DNA of 11,176 nucleotides from Bacillota bacterium (lineage in GTDB: Bacteria > Bacillota > Clostridia > TANB77 > CAG-465). The translations under genes and the position numbers were made by a program. The stretch spans positions 1-11,176 of the forward strand of contig JAEWRE010000031.1 in NCBI GenBank assembly GCA_023460235.1, written 5' to 3'. The notes below the pieces were generated by a model that was not told where the DNA came from, searched no databases, and saw only the letters and a list, made by a program, of their open reading frames with translations. Positions 5,402-11,176 of the stretch are shown here, in pieces. Numbering within the stretch: position 1 is the first letter of the stretch; the number at the start of each line of letters is the position of its first letter.

Positions 5402-6704
5402 ATCTTGCAAATTGTGATTGACCTGATTGCAGGATATAATTTCTTACAATTTCGCCTACCTCGTTATTTTGGAAAAAAACTTTTTCAAGTGCATAATACA
5501 TTGCTATTCTTGTTTCTAGTTTGGTAGTCCTTGCAAGCAATCGCCTTTTGTAATTTGCTTTCTGGTTATGCTCCAAAGAATAAATCAAGTCATTATCATC
5601 ATCTTTTATAGGTGTTGTTTTTTCATGTATATAAGTAAAATTTTCGTTGCCTTTTGATACAATTTCACATTGCAAAATATTTTCTCCAAACTCTATGAAA
5701 TAAGTAAATATAATATCCTTTTTATCAAATTTAGTTTTCAAATGCGGATATATTGCCATCTCCCATTTACCGTTGACAATCATTTGCACCGATTCAGAAT
5801 CATCAAAGCAGAAATATTTATTTGATTCTTTTTTCACTGGTGAAGGTGCTGTATATTCAACTGCAATAGTTAAGGCATTTTTTCCAAAGCGGTATATATC
5901 TATTGTACCTTGCTCCATTTTGGTAACATGCTTTAAACCCATTTCTTTAAAATAGGGGCAAAATTTATTAACTGTATTTCCCAGCATAAATATTTGCACG
6001 TTTGACCTATGACGAATTATTGTAGACAATACATTTAGAAATAAAATAAATTCATCTGTAAGATAATATTTTCTCGTCAGAAATTCATCAAATACTACAG
6101 TAGTAACATTTGGATAACTTGCTGATTTATCGTGTTCCATTTCGGATAAAGCAAAAGCAAAACATAATGGAGTTTCAAAGCATACATATTTTCTCAATGT
6201 GGTATCATAATTTGCAAGATACCATTTACCACCGCCATACATTACTGTTGAAAAATCGCCATTTGTTAATTCTTCAATTCTTCCTGATTCGCTTAAACTT
6301 TTAAAAATCTGTTCTGCTCTTTTTCCTACAATATCCTCCCTGAATCTTCTAATATATGCACCCTGCTTTTTATATCCACTATTTACAAACTCTTTTACAA
6401 TATGTTCTAAGCAGGCAAAAGTCTTGCCGTTTGAACGTTCACCGAAAATAATATTATAATCTGCATTTTTGGCAAGAATATTTTTCAAAGAATAAAACTG
6501 ATTTTTTACTATCTTTTTCTTTTTATCGCCAGTGTTTATTTTAACATCTGTAGTAATTCTAAATGCCTTTATTGTATCATCATCAAGTTTTAATCTGATT
6601 GTTTTATCAGTGATATTTAATATATCTATTACAGTCCTATATCCTTTTTTCTCGTCAAATATCCTATTGCCTACTTTTATATCTTTTGCTTTTATAGTAT
6701 TCAT
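5397..6704 (-). CDS. DNA packaging ATPase (phi29 gp16-like)
   Basis: A 435-residue motor protein that would translocate genomic DNA into the prohead through the portal. Walker A is GERSNGKT (88..95, K94 T95), Walker B is VVFDEF (203..208, D206 E207), and MLGNTVN (240..246) fits the following sensor/coupling motif. RRF (119..121) lies after the first strand-helix unit, as in gp16-type FtsK/HerA-like ATPases. Phi29 gp16 has 332 residues with Walker A near residue 30; here about 65 extra residues precede the ATPase domain, with a beta-rich pattern (VGNRIF, YRTVIDIL, TIRLKL) suggesting a small barrel. Start ATG 6704 uses TAGGTGAT, which overlaps the stop of the polymerase gene, so the two are coupled. 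Adjacent to polymerase rather than at the end of a late operon as in phi29. Confidence 0.88.
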   Translation of the reverse strand: MNTIKAKDIKVGNRIFDEKKGYRTVIDILNITDKTIRLKLDDDTIKAFRITTDVKINTGDKKKKIVKNQFYSLKNILAKNADYNIIFGERSNGKTFACLEHIVKEFVNSGYKKQGAYIRRFREDIVGKRAEQIFKSLSESGRIEELTNGDFSTVMYGGGKWYLANYDTTLRKYVCFETPLCFAFALSEMEHDKSASYPNVTTVVFDEFLTRKYYLTDEFILFLNVLSTIIRHRSNVQIFMLGNTVNKFCPYFKEMGLKHVTKMEQGTIDIYRFGKNALTIAVEYTAPSPVKKESNKYFCFDDSESVQMIVNGKWEMAIYPHLKTKFDKKDIIFTYFIEFGENILQCEIVSKGNENFTYIHEKTTPIKDDDNDLIYSLEHNQKANYKRRLLARTTKLETRIAMYYALEKVFFQNNEVGEIVRNYILQSGQSQFARL

Positions 6705-6712
6705 ATTATCAC

Positions 6713-8962
6713 CTATTCAATAAACTCTTTTACACCTTTTAGATAACTTACATAAATGCTTGCAAGTGATAAATCATAAGAAGTCGGTTCAAGATGTATG
6801 CTTGCCTTTTCATAATAAGTTGCTTCTACTCCATTATAGTCAACTATATTTCCTGTTACAGTTTCATTTACCTCTACATCTAAGTAAGTATGAAGATTTT
6901 TCCCAGCTTTTTCAGGCGGTATGCTCAAACCATCATTGAATAATTTAAAGCATTTTTCTATATCTCCATTTGCTAAATCTTCATATATAAATGGAATTGC
7001 TGTATTTTTATTTACGCCGCTGACTGTAATTGAAACTGGATAAGATTTGCCATCTATTACAAGAGCGTCTTTTTCTGCTACCATGTATCTTTTTGCACCC
7101 AGTGTTTTAAATAATTTATATTCACCTTCATAATCCCATACACCTAAAGTTTTTTGTTTTCCCTTTATCGTAAATGGAGCAAATTTTTCAAAAGGGATTT
7201 TATGGTATTCACTAGCTTTTTTAAGTTTCAATTCGACAATATGATTATAAAGATTAAAATAGCTTTCATGTTTATCTTTATTTAACAGTTTTACTGAATC
7301 AGTATCAGCATATACATAATCGTCTTGACATTCCATAATGCCAGTGAATAAATTTCTTCTAGCGTATGCTGTAACAAATACCCCCCACGGATAAAATAAA
7401 AACCTGTTTTTGCTGTTATTATAATGCTCTAATAATTCTTGCTGTTCGGCTGGATTATATTTATATGTTGCCCATTGTTCACCATCAAATATATTTTCAT
7501 CTCTTAATGGATTAGTTACAGCCATACCATACATACTATTTAATAATTCTTTTGTTTTTAAATACTCAATTTCTGCACCTTTAACACCTTTTAATACTGT
7601 TTTTTTCTCATACAAATCTATAATGCAATTTACAAATTCAGTTGGTAAGTATTGTTTTGTGTATACATATAGATTATTTATAATAATATTTTCCCAGTTA
7701 TAATATTGTTTTATAACTGTATAATCTATGTTTGTAATTGACATACATACTAAATCAGCACAAACTACACGTCCATTATTTTCTACAGCGTTTTCATGAT
7801 GAAAGCACTTTGATATAGAAATAGGATTATCATTTGTTTCTTTTGCACACAAACCATAAATAGCAATATCAAAAATAGATAAATAATCATCATTTTCTAT
7901 AAAGTCAGATAAATATTTTAGAGCTGATTCTTTATCACCTATTTCTATTCTTGTACCACTTGACATAGGGAATTTCTCACTTACCATTACATAAGGATAA
8001 CTGCTTGTAAAATCATAGCTGGCAACGTTCTCAAGAGTTTCACCGCTGTAATAAGCGTTAGCATGAGTAAAACCACCAGCAAAACAACGTTGCAATAAAT
8101 TAAATTCATTCATACCTGTAATTTTTAATTTTTCAATAATACTGTTATAACGCTTATTTCTAAAATGTGTATTTTCTATAAACAAGCATTTTTCCCTACA
8201 AAATTTTCTTACAAAACCTGTTTTAGTTAATGGTAAACGTGTTATATTACCGTTTTCTTCTATCTTTTCTTGAATGTATGCCATTACTACTTTTACATCA
8301 TTAACACAATATTTAATTTCTTTTTCTGTCAATTCTGTTTTATTATGCCTTAACTTGCTATAATCCAAATCACCTGACATTTTTTCTACATGGTATTTAT
8401 GGAGCTGTTTTCCTAATCTTGCAAGACTATATCCGCTTAACATATAACTACATCTAAATTCTATAAAGTTTTCATTGATAGCGTATAATGGTTTACGTTC
8501 ATCATTATTAAACATATCAACCCAGTTACTCCACATTGACATGAATTGAAATTCATAAGATAAATTATGTACATAAACAATTAATCTTCTTTTCTCGCAT
8601 AAATGCAAGGTTTTTTCAATAACTTTCAACATGTCAAAAAACTCATGCCAGTATCTGCCCATTATTATTTTACCATTAATACCAAACTGCCATACATACA
8701 TTATTGCACGTTTGGCAGGATTATAATTCGGTATTAATTTCATACGCTCTTTTTTTATTTCCCAATCTATTACATTGTCATTTTCATCTATATAAAAAGA
8801 TGTAGTTTCTATATCAAAGCTACATGCGATATTAAAATAATGTATCTGCTTATTATTGCCAACTGTCATTTTTAAATTGACTGCTTGTTTTAATACTTCT
8901 TTTATTTCTTGCGGTTTATAAATTTTATCATCTAGTGAAAATGGTATATGAGTATTTGCCAA
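6713..8962 (-). CDS. Protein-primed DNA polymerase, family B
   Basis: A 749-residue polymerase that extends from the terminal protein and copies the linear genome by strand displacement. Numbering from the TTG start: ExoI FDIET (D50, E52), ExoII HNLSYEF (N133; E137 where phi29 has Asp66), ExoIII YCVND (Y218, D222), motif A DFTSSYP (D317), motif B KELLNSMYG (K471, N475), motif C YADTDS (D553, D555), and the protein-primed KxY motif KRY (K624, Y626). Spacing between A and B and between B and C leaves room for the TPR1 and TPR2 insertions. It is longer than phi29 polymerase (about 575). I prefer the TTG at 8962, six bases after AAAGAGGTG; the GTG at 8971 is the Shine-Dalgarno itself. A dyad copy encodes I706-V-D-Y-N710. 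Confidence 0.95.
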   Translation of the reverse strand: MANTHIPFSLDDKIYKPQEIKEVLKQAVNLKMTVGNNKQIHYFNIACSFDIETTSFYIDENDNVIDWEIKKERMKLIPNYNPAKRAIMYVWQFGINGKIIMGRYWHEFFDMLKVIEKTLHLCEKRRLIVYVHNLSYEFQFMSMWSNWVDMFNNDERKPLYAINENFIEFRCSYMLSGYSLARLGKQLHKYHVEKMSGDLDYSKLRHNKTELTEKEIKYCVNDVKVVMAYIQEKIEENGNITRLPLTKTGFVRKFCREKCLFIENTHFRNKRYNSIIEKLKITGMNEFNLLQRCFAGGFTHANAYYSGETLENVASYDFTSSYPYVMVSEKFPMSSGTRIEIGDKESALKYLSDFIENDDYLSIFDIAIYGLCAKETNDNPISISKCFHHENAVENNGRVVCADLVCMSITNIDYTVIKQYYNWENIIINNLYVYTKQYLPTEFVNCIIDLYEKKTVLKGVKGAEIEYLKTKELLNSMYGMAVTNPLRDENIFDGEQWATYKYNPAEQQELLEHYNNSKNRFLFYPWGVFVTAYARRNLFTGIMECQDDYVYADTDSVKLLNKDKHESYFNLYNHIVELKLKKASEYHKIPFEKFAPFTIKGKQKTLGVWDYEGEYKLFKTLGAKRYMVAEKDALVIDGKSYPVSITVSGVNKNTAIPFIYEDLANGDIEKCFKLFNDGLSIPPEKAGKNLHTYLDVEVNETVTGNIVDYNGVEATYYEKASIHLEPTSYDLSLASIYVSYLKGVKEFIE
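6835..6848. repeat. Dispersed dyad, copy inside the polymerase gene
   Basis: Perfect 14-mer in the C-terminal (thumb-side) coding region of the polymerase, same orientation and reading frame as the portal copy. Confidence 0.9.
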
Positions 8963-8976
8963 ATTTAACACCTCTT

Positions 8977-8990
8977 TATAGTTGACTATA
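8977..8990. repeat. Dispersed dyad at the terminal protein-polymerase junction
   Basis: Perfect 14-mer that supplies the TAG stop (8988..8986) of the upstream gene and directly abuts the polymerase Shine-Dalgarno AAAGAGGTG. A protein bound to it could also affect elongation into the polymerase gene. Confidence 0.9.
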
Positions 8991-9642
8991 ATTTAAAACC
9001 TTTTAACAAACTGTTTAATATTTCATCTGTTCTGCTATCCACTTCATTTGCCATTTCGTCAGCAACTTGTTTTATATTACGTTCCATTTCGTTTGCAATT
9101 TCCTGACTGTCAGATTCTATTTGATTGCTTGTTTTTCGTGATACAGTGCTATAGATATTTTCTATCATTGTTCTATAGACTTGTGCATACATTAATTTTC
9201 TGTCTAAACTGCTTTTGTTTCTTGCGATACTGTCATACACACTATCAAATAGTTTTTTATCTGTTATACCTGTTTGTTTTTGTACATGATTTTTAAATTC
9301 TTTTGCACCTGTTACAGTGCTGGTAGCTTGATTCAAAAATGAGATTGCTTTTGCATATTGCCTTTTCAAACTTTCCCAGCTTTCACCCTCGTTCCCAAAA
9401 TGCTTTATACTGAATTTTGAAAACCTGCTCCAAGTACCTCTTTCACCTAAAGCAATTACAGCAGGTGACATTATACCTGATTTTTCTAAATTCTGTATTC
9501 TTCTATTTGCTACCTGAAATACTCTTTTTATTTCTTTTCTCAATTCGGGACTGCCTTTTATAGCTTGCATTATATCTTTAGATAATTTGTTTTTATTTAG
9601 TTTTTTAGTGGTTCTAGCTGAATAACTTATTTTTATGCTCAT
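8986..9642 (-). CDS. Terminal protein candidate (replication primer)
   Basis: A 218-residue, lysine-rich and mostly helical protein, basic at the N-terminus. Terminal proteins diverge so strongly that few motifs survive; the call rests on position directly upstream of the polymerase (the order in phi29, Cp-1 and relatives), on size (phi29 terminal protein is 266), and on the segment ELRKEIKRVFQVANRRIQNL (35..54) that I recall from putative terminal proteins of gut phages. The priming residue (a Ser, Thr or Tyr) cannot be identified; candidates lie in the C-terminal third. ATG 9642 has TAGAGG upstream. It begins a transcription unit after a terminator. An alternative is a virion or DNA-binding protein, but no other gene in the genome suits the primer role. 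Confidence 0.65.
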   Translation of the reverse strand: MSIKISYSARTTKKLNKNKLSKDIMQAIKGSPELRKEIKRVFQVANRRIQNLEKSGIMSPAVIALGERGTWSRFSKFSIKHFGNEGESWESLKRQYAKAISFLNQATSTVTGAKEFKNHVQKQTGITDKKLFDSVYDSIARNKSSLDRKLMYAQVYRTMIENIYSTVSRKTSNQIESDSQEIANEMERNIKQVADEMANEVDSRTDEILNSLLKGFKL

Positions 9643-9674
9643 AATTAAAACCTCTATTATAATGCTATACTAAT

Positions 9675-9704
9675 ATTATAATATAAAAGCAGGATAACAA
9701 ACAA
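9675..9704 (-). promoter_or_regulatory. Possible promoter for terminal protein and polymerase
   Basis: Minus-strand TTGTTT (9704..9699), 18-base spacer, TATAAT (9680..9675), about 33 bases before the terminal-protein ATG. The -35 candidate lies in the loop of the preceding terminator. A second TATAAT (9661..9656) has no good -35 partner. A promoter is expected here because a terminator separates this gene from the one upstream. Confidence 0.35.
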
Positions 9705-9720
9705 ATATTACCCTGCTTTT
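9685..9720 (-). terminator. Rho-independent terminator after the first operon
   Basis: On the minus strand AAAAGCAGGGTAA pairs with TTATCCTGCTTTT around a 10-base loop: a 13-bp stem whose single mismatch is a G-U pair in RNA, followed by a T run (TTTTATATT). The A run on the other side makes it usable in either direction. It is the only GC-containing stem of this kind that I see in the genome and separates the two rightmost genes from the replication and structural genes. Confidence 0.8.
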
Positions 9721-9736
9721 CTGAATCAGCTATATT

Positions 9737-10102
9737 TTATTTGTTTTCAGTTTCTTCAATATCCACAAAATTTACACCAAAGCAATCCTTATTGAATCGA
9801 TTATTCTTGTAAGGGTAAATGTTAAAACCTACCTCGCCATTATTAATAGCTGTAATAGCGTCCTCGTTAGCAAGAATCTGTTCGCATACTTCAAGCATGT
9901 GTGACGGGATATTTACAAAAAATTTGTCAGTAGCAAAAACTGGTGCTGGTTCAAACTTAGTCTTGCGATTGATGTAAATAGCAGTCAATGGGTAAACATG
10001 TTCTTTACCGTTGTTATTGTACAAGTCTTTCAGTGATTCATAAGTAAAATTGTCACTGTTGATATTGAATTTGCGTACCTTGTTAAACATTGAAAATTTC
10101 AT
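9737..10102 (-). CDS. Small protein in the SSB position (putative ssDNA-binding)
   Basis: A 121-residue protein starting MKFSMFNKVRKF. Its central part, FFVNIPSHMLEVCEQILANEDAI then INNGEVGFNIYPY, is a pattern I recall from small unnamed proteins that accompany replication genes in Firmicute phages. In phi29 the gene next to the terminal protein is gp5, the single-stranded-DNA-binding protein essential for strand-displacement replication, with a similar size (124 residues). On position and size I infer a similar role, but no OB-fold motif can be demonstrated. ATG 10102 has GAGGT seven bases upstream. A strong terminator follows, fitting high early expression of a stoichiometric protein. Confidence 0.5.
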   Translation of the reverse strand: MKFSMFNKVRKFNINSDNFTYESLKDLYNNNGKEHVYPLTAIYINRKTKFEPAPVFATDKFFVNIPSHMLEVCEQILANEDAITAINNGEVGFNIYPYKNNRFNKDCFGVNFVDIEETENK

Positions 10103-10201
10103 TTGTAATTACCTCGCTTTATTAATATAGTTTAAAATCGGATGCCATAAGTTGCATTTATACAAGCAATAATATCACCTTCTTTTATAGTTGACTATAA
10201 A
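10103..10201 (-). other. Intergenic leader with dyad and an orphan ribosome binding site
   Basis: Between the first two genes. From the upstream end it holds the dyad at 10186..10199 and then AGAAGGTGAT (10183..10174), a 9-of-10 match to a full Shine-Dalgarno sequence that has no ATG or GTG at proper spacing. Possible readings are a 12-codon frame from ATT (10170..10132) or a 3-codon frame from TTG. The second gene has its own GAGGT much further down. It may be a decayed small gene or a leader. Confidence 0.3.
10186..10199. repeat. Dispersed dyad after the first gene
   Basis: Perfect 14-mer two bases beyond the stop of the ParB-like gene and three bases before the orphan Shine-Dalgarno sequence. 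Confidence 0.9.
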
Positions 10202-10948
10202 TTAATAATTCATATTTTCAATCGCTTCAAGCAAATTATTAAGCGATTTTTTACCTTCATCAGTTTCAAGCAAACTGTTCTTTTGCAACATACCGTAAAT
10301 ATCATAAAGTTTATCAATAGCCTTTAAATAGCTATTATGCAATTTTTCTTTTTTCTTGCTTTCATCATCTTCTTTTACTTCTTTTTTAGTGCCTTCTTTT
10401 TGCGGTTTATGCTCTTTAACAATGTTTCTTATTTCTTTTGTGGTCATATCGCTGGTAATAACTTTATCTTCTACTAGCTTTTTTGCAATATCAAACTCAA
10501 GTCCCTGCAATTCTATTAATTGACCTGTAGTAAAGTCCTTGCCTGTATGCGGTAAGTTGGTAACATAAGTTGTATTTTTGCCGATTTTTTTTACTTCAAT
10601 AAATTTTTCAGCGTTTACAATGTTCTTGTATACATAGACTTTTGAAAAATCAAGTATCTTTTTCGCATAGTCAAAAACATCTGTAAAACCATCTTCAACA
10701 TATAATTCTTCATCTCTAATAACCTTGAGATGAACGGCAATAGCAAAACTGTTTCTTGTATTTGCATTTTGCAAATTAATGATTGCTTGTGTATGCTTTT
10801 TCAGCTTGCCATTGTTTAAAGATTCAGTATCATAAAATACAGGTGTAATTATTGCAGGTGCTTTAGGTTCATTTGCTTCAACTGGCTCACTTGATTCAAC
10901 AGGTTCACTACTTGTTTTATTAAGCAAATTTTCAAATTTTGTTGCCAT
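10202..10948 (-). CDS. ParB/HTH-like DNA-binding protein, candidate regulator
   Basis: A 248-residue, strongly charged protein. Residues 13..28 are acidic EPVE-type repeats; 62..118 (NTRNSFAIAVHLKVI, GFTDVFDYAKKIL, SKVYVYKNI) look like the helix-turn-helix segment seen in ParB-like or replication-associated phage proteins; 140..180 (GQLIELQGLEFDIAKKLVEDKVI, then MTTKEIRNIVKEH, read as one stretch) fits the ParB-type unit following the HTH; 183..203 is a Lys/Glu linker and 204..248 a helical tail that could dimerise. First gene behind the strongest promoter. ATG 10948 has AGAGG 8 bases before it. I infer that it may bind the dispersed dyads and control its own promoter. No ParA partner and no CTPase box are visible, so true partitioning is not supported. 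Confidence 0.55.
   Translation of the reverse strand: MATKFENLLNKTSSEPVESSEPVEANEPKAPAIITPVFYDTESLNNGKLKKHTQAIINLQNANTRNSFAIAVHLKVIRDEELYVEDGFTDVFDYAKKILDFSKVYVYKNIVNAEKFIEVKKIGKNTTYVTNLPHTGKDFTTGQLIELQGLEFDIAKKLVEDKVITSDMTTKEIRNIVKEHKPQKEGTKKEVKEDDESKKKEKLHNSYLKAIDKLYDIYGMLQKNSLLETDEGKKSLNNLLEAIENMNY
10865..10912 (-). repeat. EPVE hexapeptide repeat in the first gene
   Basis: Residues 13..28 read SSEPVE, SSEPVE, ANEP: 18-base periodic coding units of the same type as the portal's C-terminal repeat. Both proteins contain the word EPVEA followed by an acidic or Asn residue and EP. DNA-level identity is partial. Confidence 0.7.
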
Positions 10949-10998
10949 TTGTAAAACCTCTTTTCTATATGTTTAATTGAATATGAATTACCATAATT

Positions 10999-11027
10999 AT
11001 TATATCAAATTTGACTATAATTTGCAA
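10999..11027 (-). promoter_or_regulatory. Strong rightmost promoter (first operon)
   Basis: Minus-strand TTGCAA (11027..11022), exactly 17 bases, TATAAT (11004..10999, 6 of 6). Predicted start near 10992, giving a leader of about 43 bases with AGAGG before the first ATG. The -35 box and spacer overlap an inverted repeat built from half-sites of the dyad, which suggests repression or autoregulation. Confidence 0.7.
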
Positions 11028-11044
11028 GTATAGAATTATAGTCA
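11012..11044. promoter_or_regulatory. Inverted-repeat operator around the -35 box
   Basis: TGACTATAATT (11012..11022) and its exact reverse complement AATTATAGTCA (11034..11044) are separated by 11 bases. Each arm carries one half of the dispersed dyad plus its A/T flank. One arm lies in the promoter spacer and the other just upstream of -35, so a bound dimer would block RNA polymerase. Confidence 0.6.
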
Positions 11045-11049
11045 CAATA

Positions 11050-11176
11050 GAATCAATCACTTTTCTATATCGTGCCTTTATAGTCAACTATAATCTTGAT
11101 GGCTAGTTTGCTTCTTGTTTAATAGTTTTTGCCCCAACTCTAACACCTTTTCATCTATTTTGCTTGTTTATTGTTT
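11050..11176. repeat. Right terminal inverted repeat, linear-genome end and replication origin
   Basis: Exact inverted copy of 1..127. It lies upstream of the leftward promoter of the first gene and carries a dyad copy at 11079..11092. The repeat is far longer than the 6 bp of phi29 and nearer in scale to the long repeats of Cp-1-like phages (known biology). Because both ends are present and identical, the window is probably the full genome rather than a fragment. Confidence 0.95.
11079..11092. repeat. Dispersed dyad in the right terminal repeat
   Basis: Mirror copy of 85..98, 84 bases from the right terminus and about 35 bases from the inverted-repeat operator of the first promoter, so terminal and promoter sites could interact on one protein complex. 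Confidence 0.9.

Noticed and set aside
1955..8971. GTG starts at 8971, 5345 and 1964
   Set aside because: In each case the GTG is part of the Shine-Dalgarno sequence (GAGGTG, GGGTG, AAGGTG) and an ATG or TTG follows at normal spacing, so starts at 8962, 5336 and 1955 are preferred.
5239..9296. Short plus-strand open frames within the portal, ATPase and terminal-protein regions (for example 5239..5421, 5773..5955, 6110..6304, 6532..6723, 9048..9296)
   Set aside because: All are antisense to well-supported genes, hydrophobic because of antisense codon composition, and lack Shine-Dalgarno sequences.
10202..10948. True ParB partition protein
   Set aside because: No ParA-like ATPase gene and no GERRxR-type CTP-binding box; only an HTH-like middle region is suggestive.
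85..11092. CRISPR array or insertion-sequence remnants as explanation of the repeated 14-mer
   Set aside because: Spacing is irregular (tens of bases to 2.5 kb), no spacers or transposase are present, and the copies lack target duplications visible by eye.
1..11176. Mycoplasma-type phage with TGA as tryptophan, suggested by the 11-kb size and high A+T
   Set aside because: Tryptophans in conserved motifs are encoded by TGG and all genes end properly with TGA read as stop.
1..11176. tRNA or rRNA genes
   Set aside because: Non-coding space is about 100 bases or less at any site, and no cloverleaf or GTTCRANNC-type signal was seen.

Overview
The window reads as one complete, small, linear double-stranded DNA phage genome of the phi29 type (short-tailed, protein-primed replication). 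The first 127 bases are an exact inverted copy of the last 127 (1..127 and 11050..11176), and between them lie a family B protein-primed DNA polymerase, a terminal-protein candidate directly upstream of it, a gp16-like packaging ATPase, a gp10-like portal, a lower-collar protein, a phi29-type major capsid protein and a tail-knob pair. DNA is strongly A+T rich, ribosome binding sites are strong AGAGGTGAT-type sequences, promoters are sigma-70/A-like and tryptophan is TGG with TGA as stop. This suggests a low-GC Firmicute-type host (not a mycoplasma); the host genus cannot be read from the sequence.

Layout: every gene is on the minus strand, so transcription runs from the right end to the left. 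Right block (11049 to about 9690): a strong promoter flanked by an inverted repeat, a ParB/HTH-like DNA-binding candidate, a small protein in the SSB position, then a rho-independent terminator. Middle block (9642 to 5397): terminal protein, DNA polymerase, packaging ATPase. Left block (5382 to 126): a second consensus promoter, then portal, lower collar, a 56-residue protein, major capsid protein, a 95-residue accessory protein, the tail-knob protein split into two overlapping genes, and a 30-residue protein whose stop codon runs into the terminal repeat. Genes are nearly contiguous; there is no gene-free stretch over 300 bases. Two of the genes (56 and 30 residues) are very short. Three start codons are placed downstream of a GTG that is really part of the Shine-Dalgarno sequence.

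The most striking signal is a 14-bp dyad, TATAGTTGACTATA (two-fold arms TATAGT/ACTATA around a 2-bp centre). It occurs nine times without mismatch: once in each terminal repeat, as an inverted pair before the tail genes, at three other gene junctions, and twice inside coding sequence, where it forces the same peptide IVDYN into the portal and the polymerase. Two half-sites of the same sequence form an 11-bp inverted repeat around the -35 box of the rightmost promoter, and a full site sits just upstream of the structural-gene promoter. I infer a genome-wide binding system for one dimeric protein, most likely the first gene's product, acting in regulation, DNA organisation, replication or packaging.

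The genome has no recognisable endolysin, holin, tail peptidase, tail fibre, integrase or packaging RNA gene. It therefore looks either like an extremely reduced phage with an unrecognised way out of the cell, or like an element that depends on its host or on another phage.
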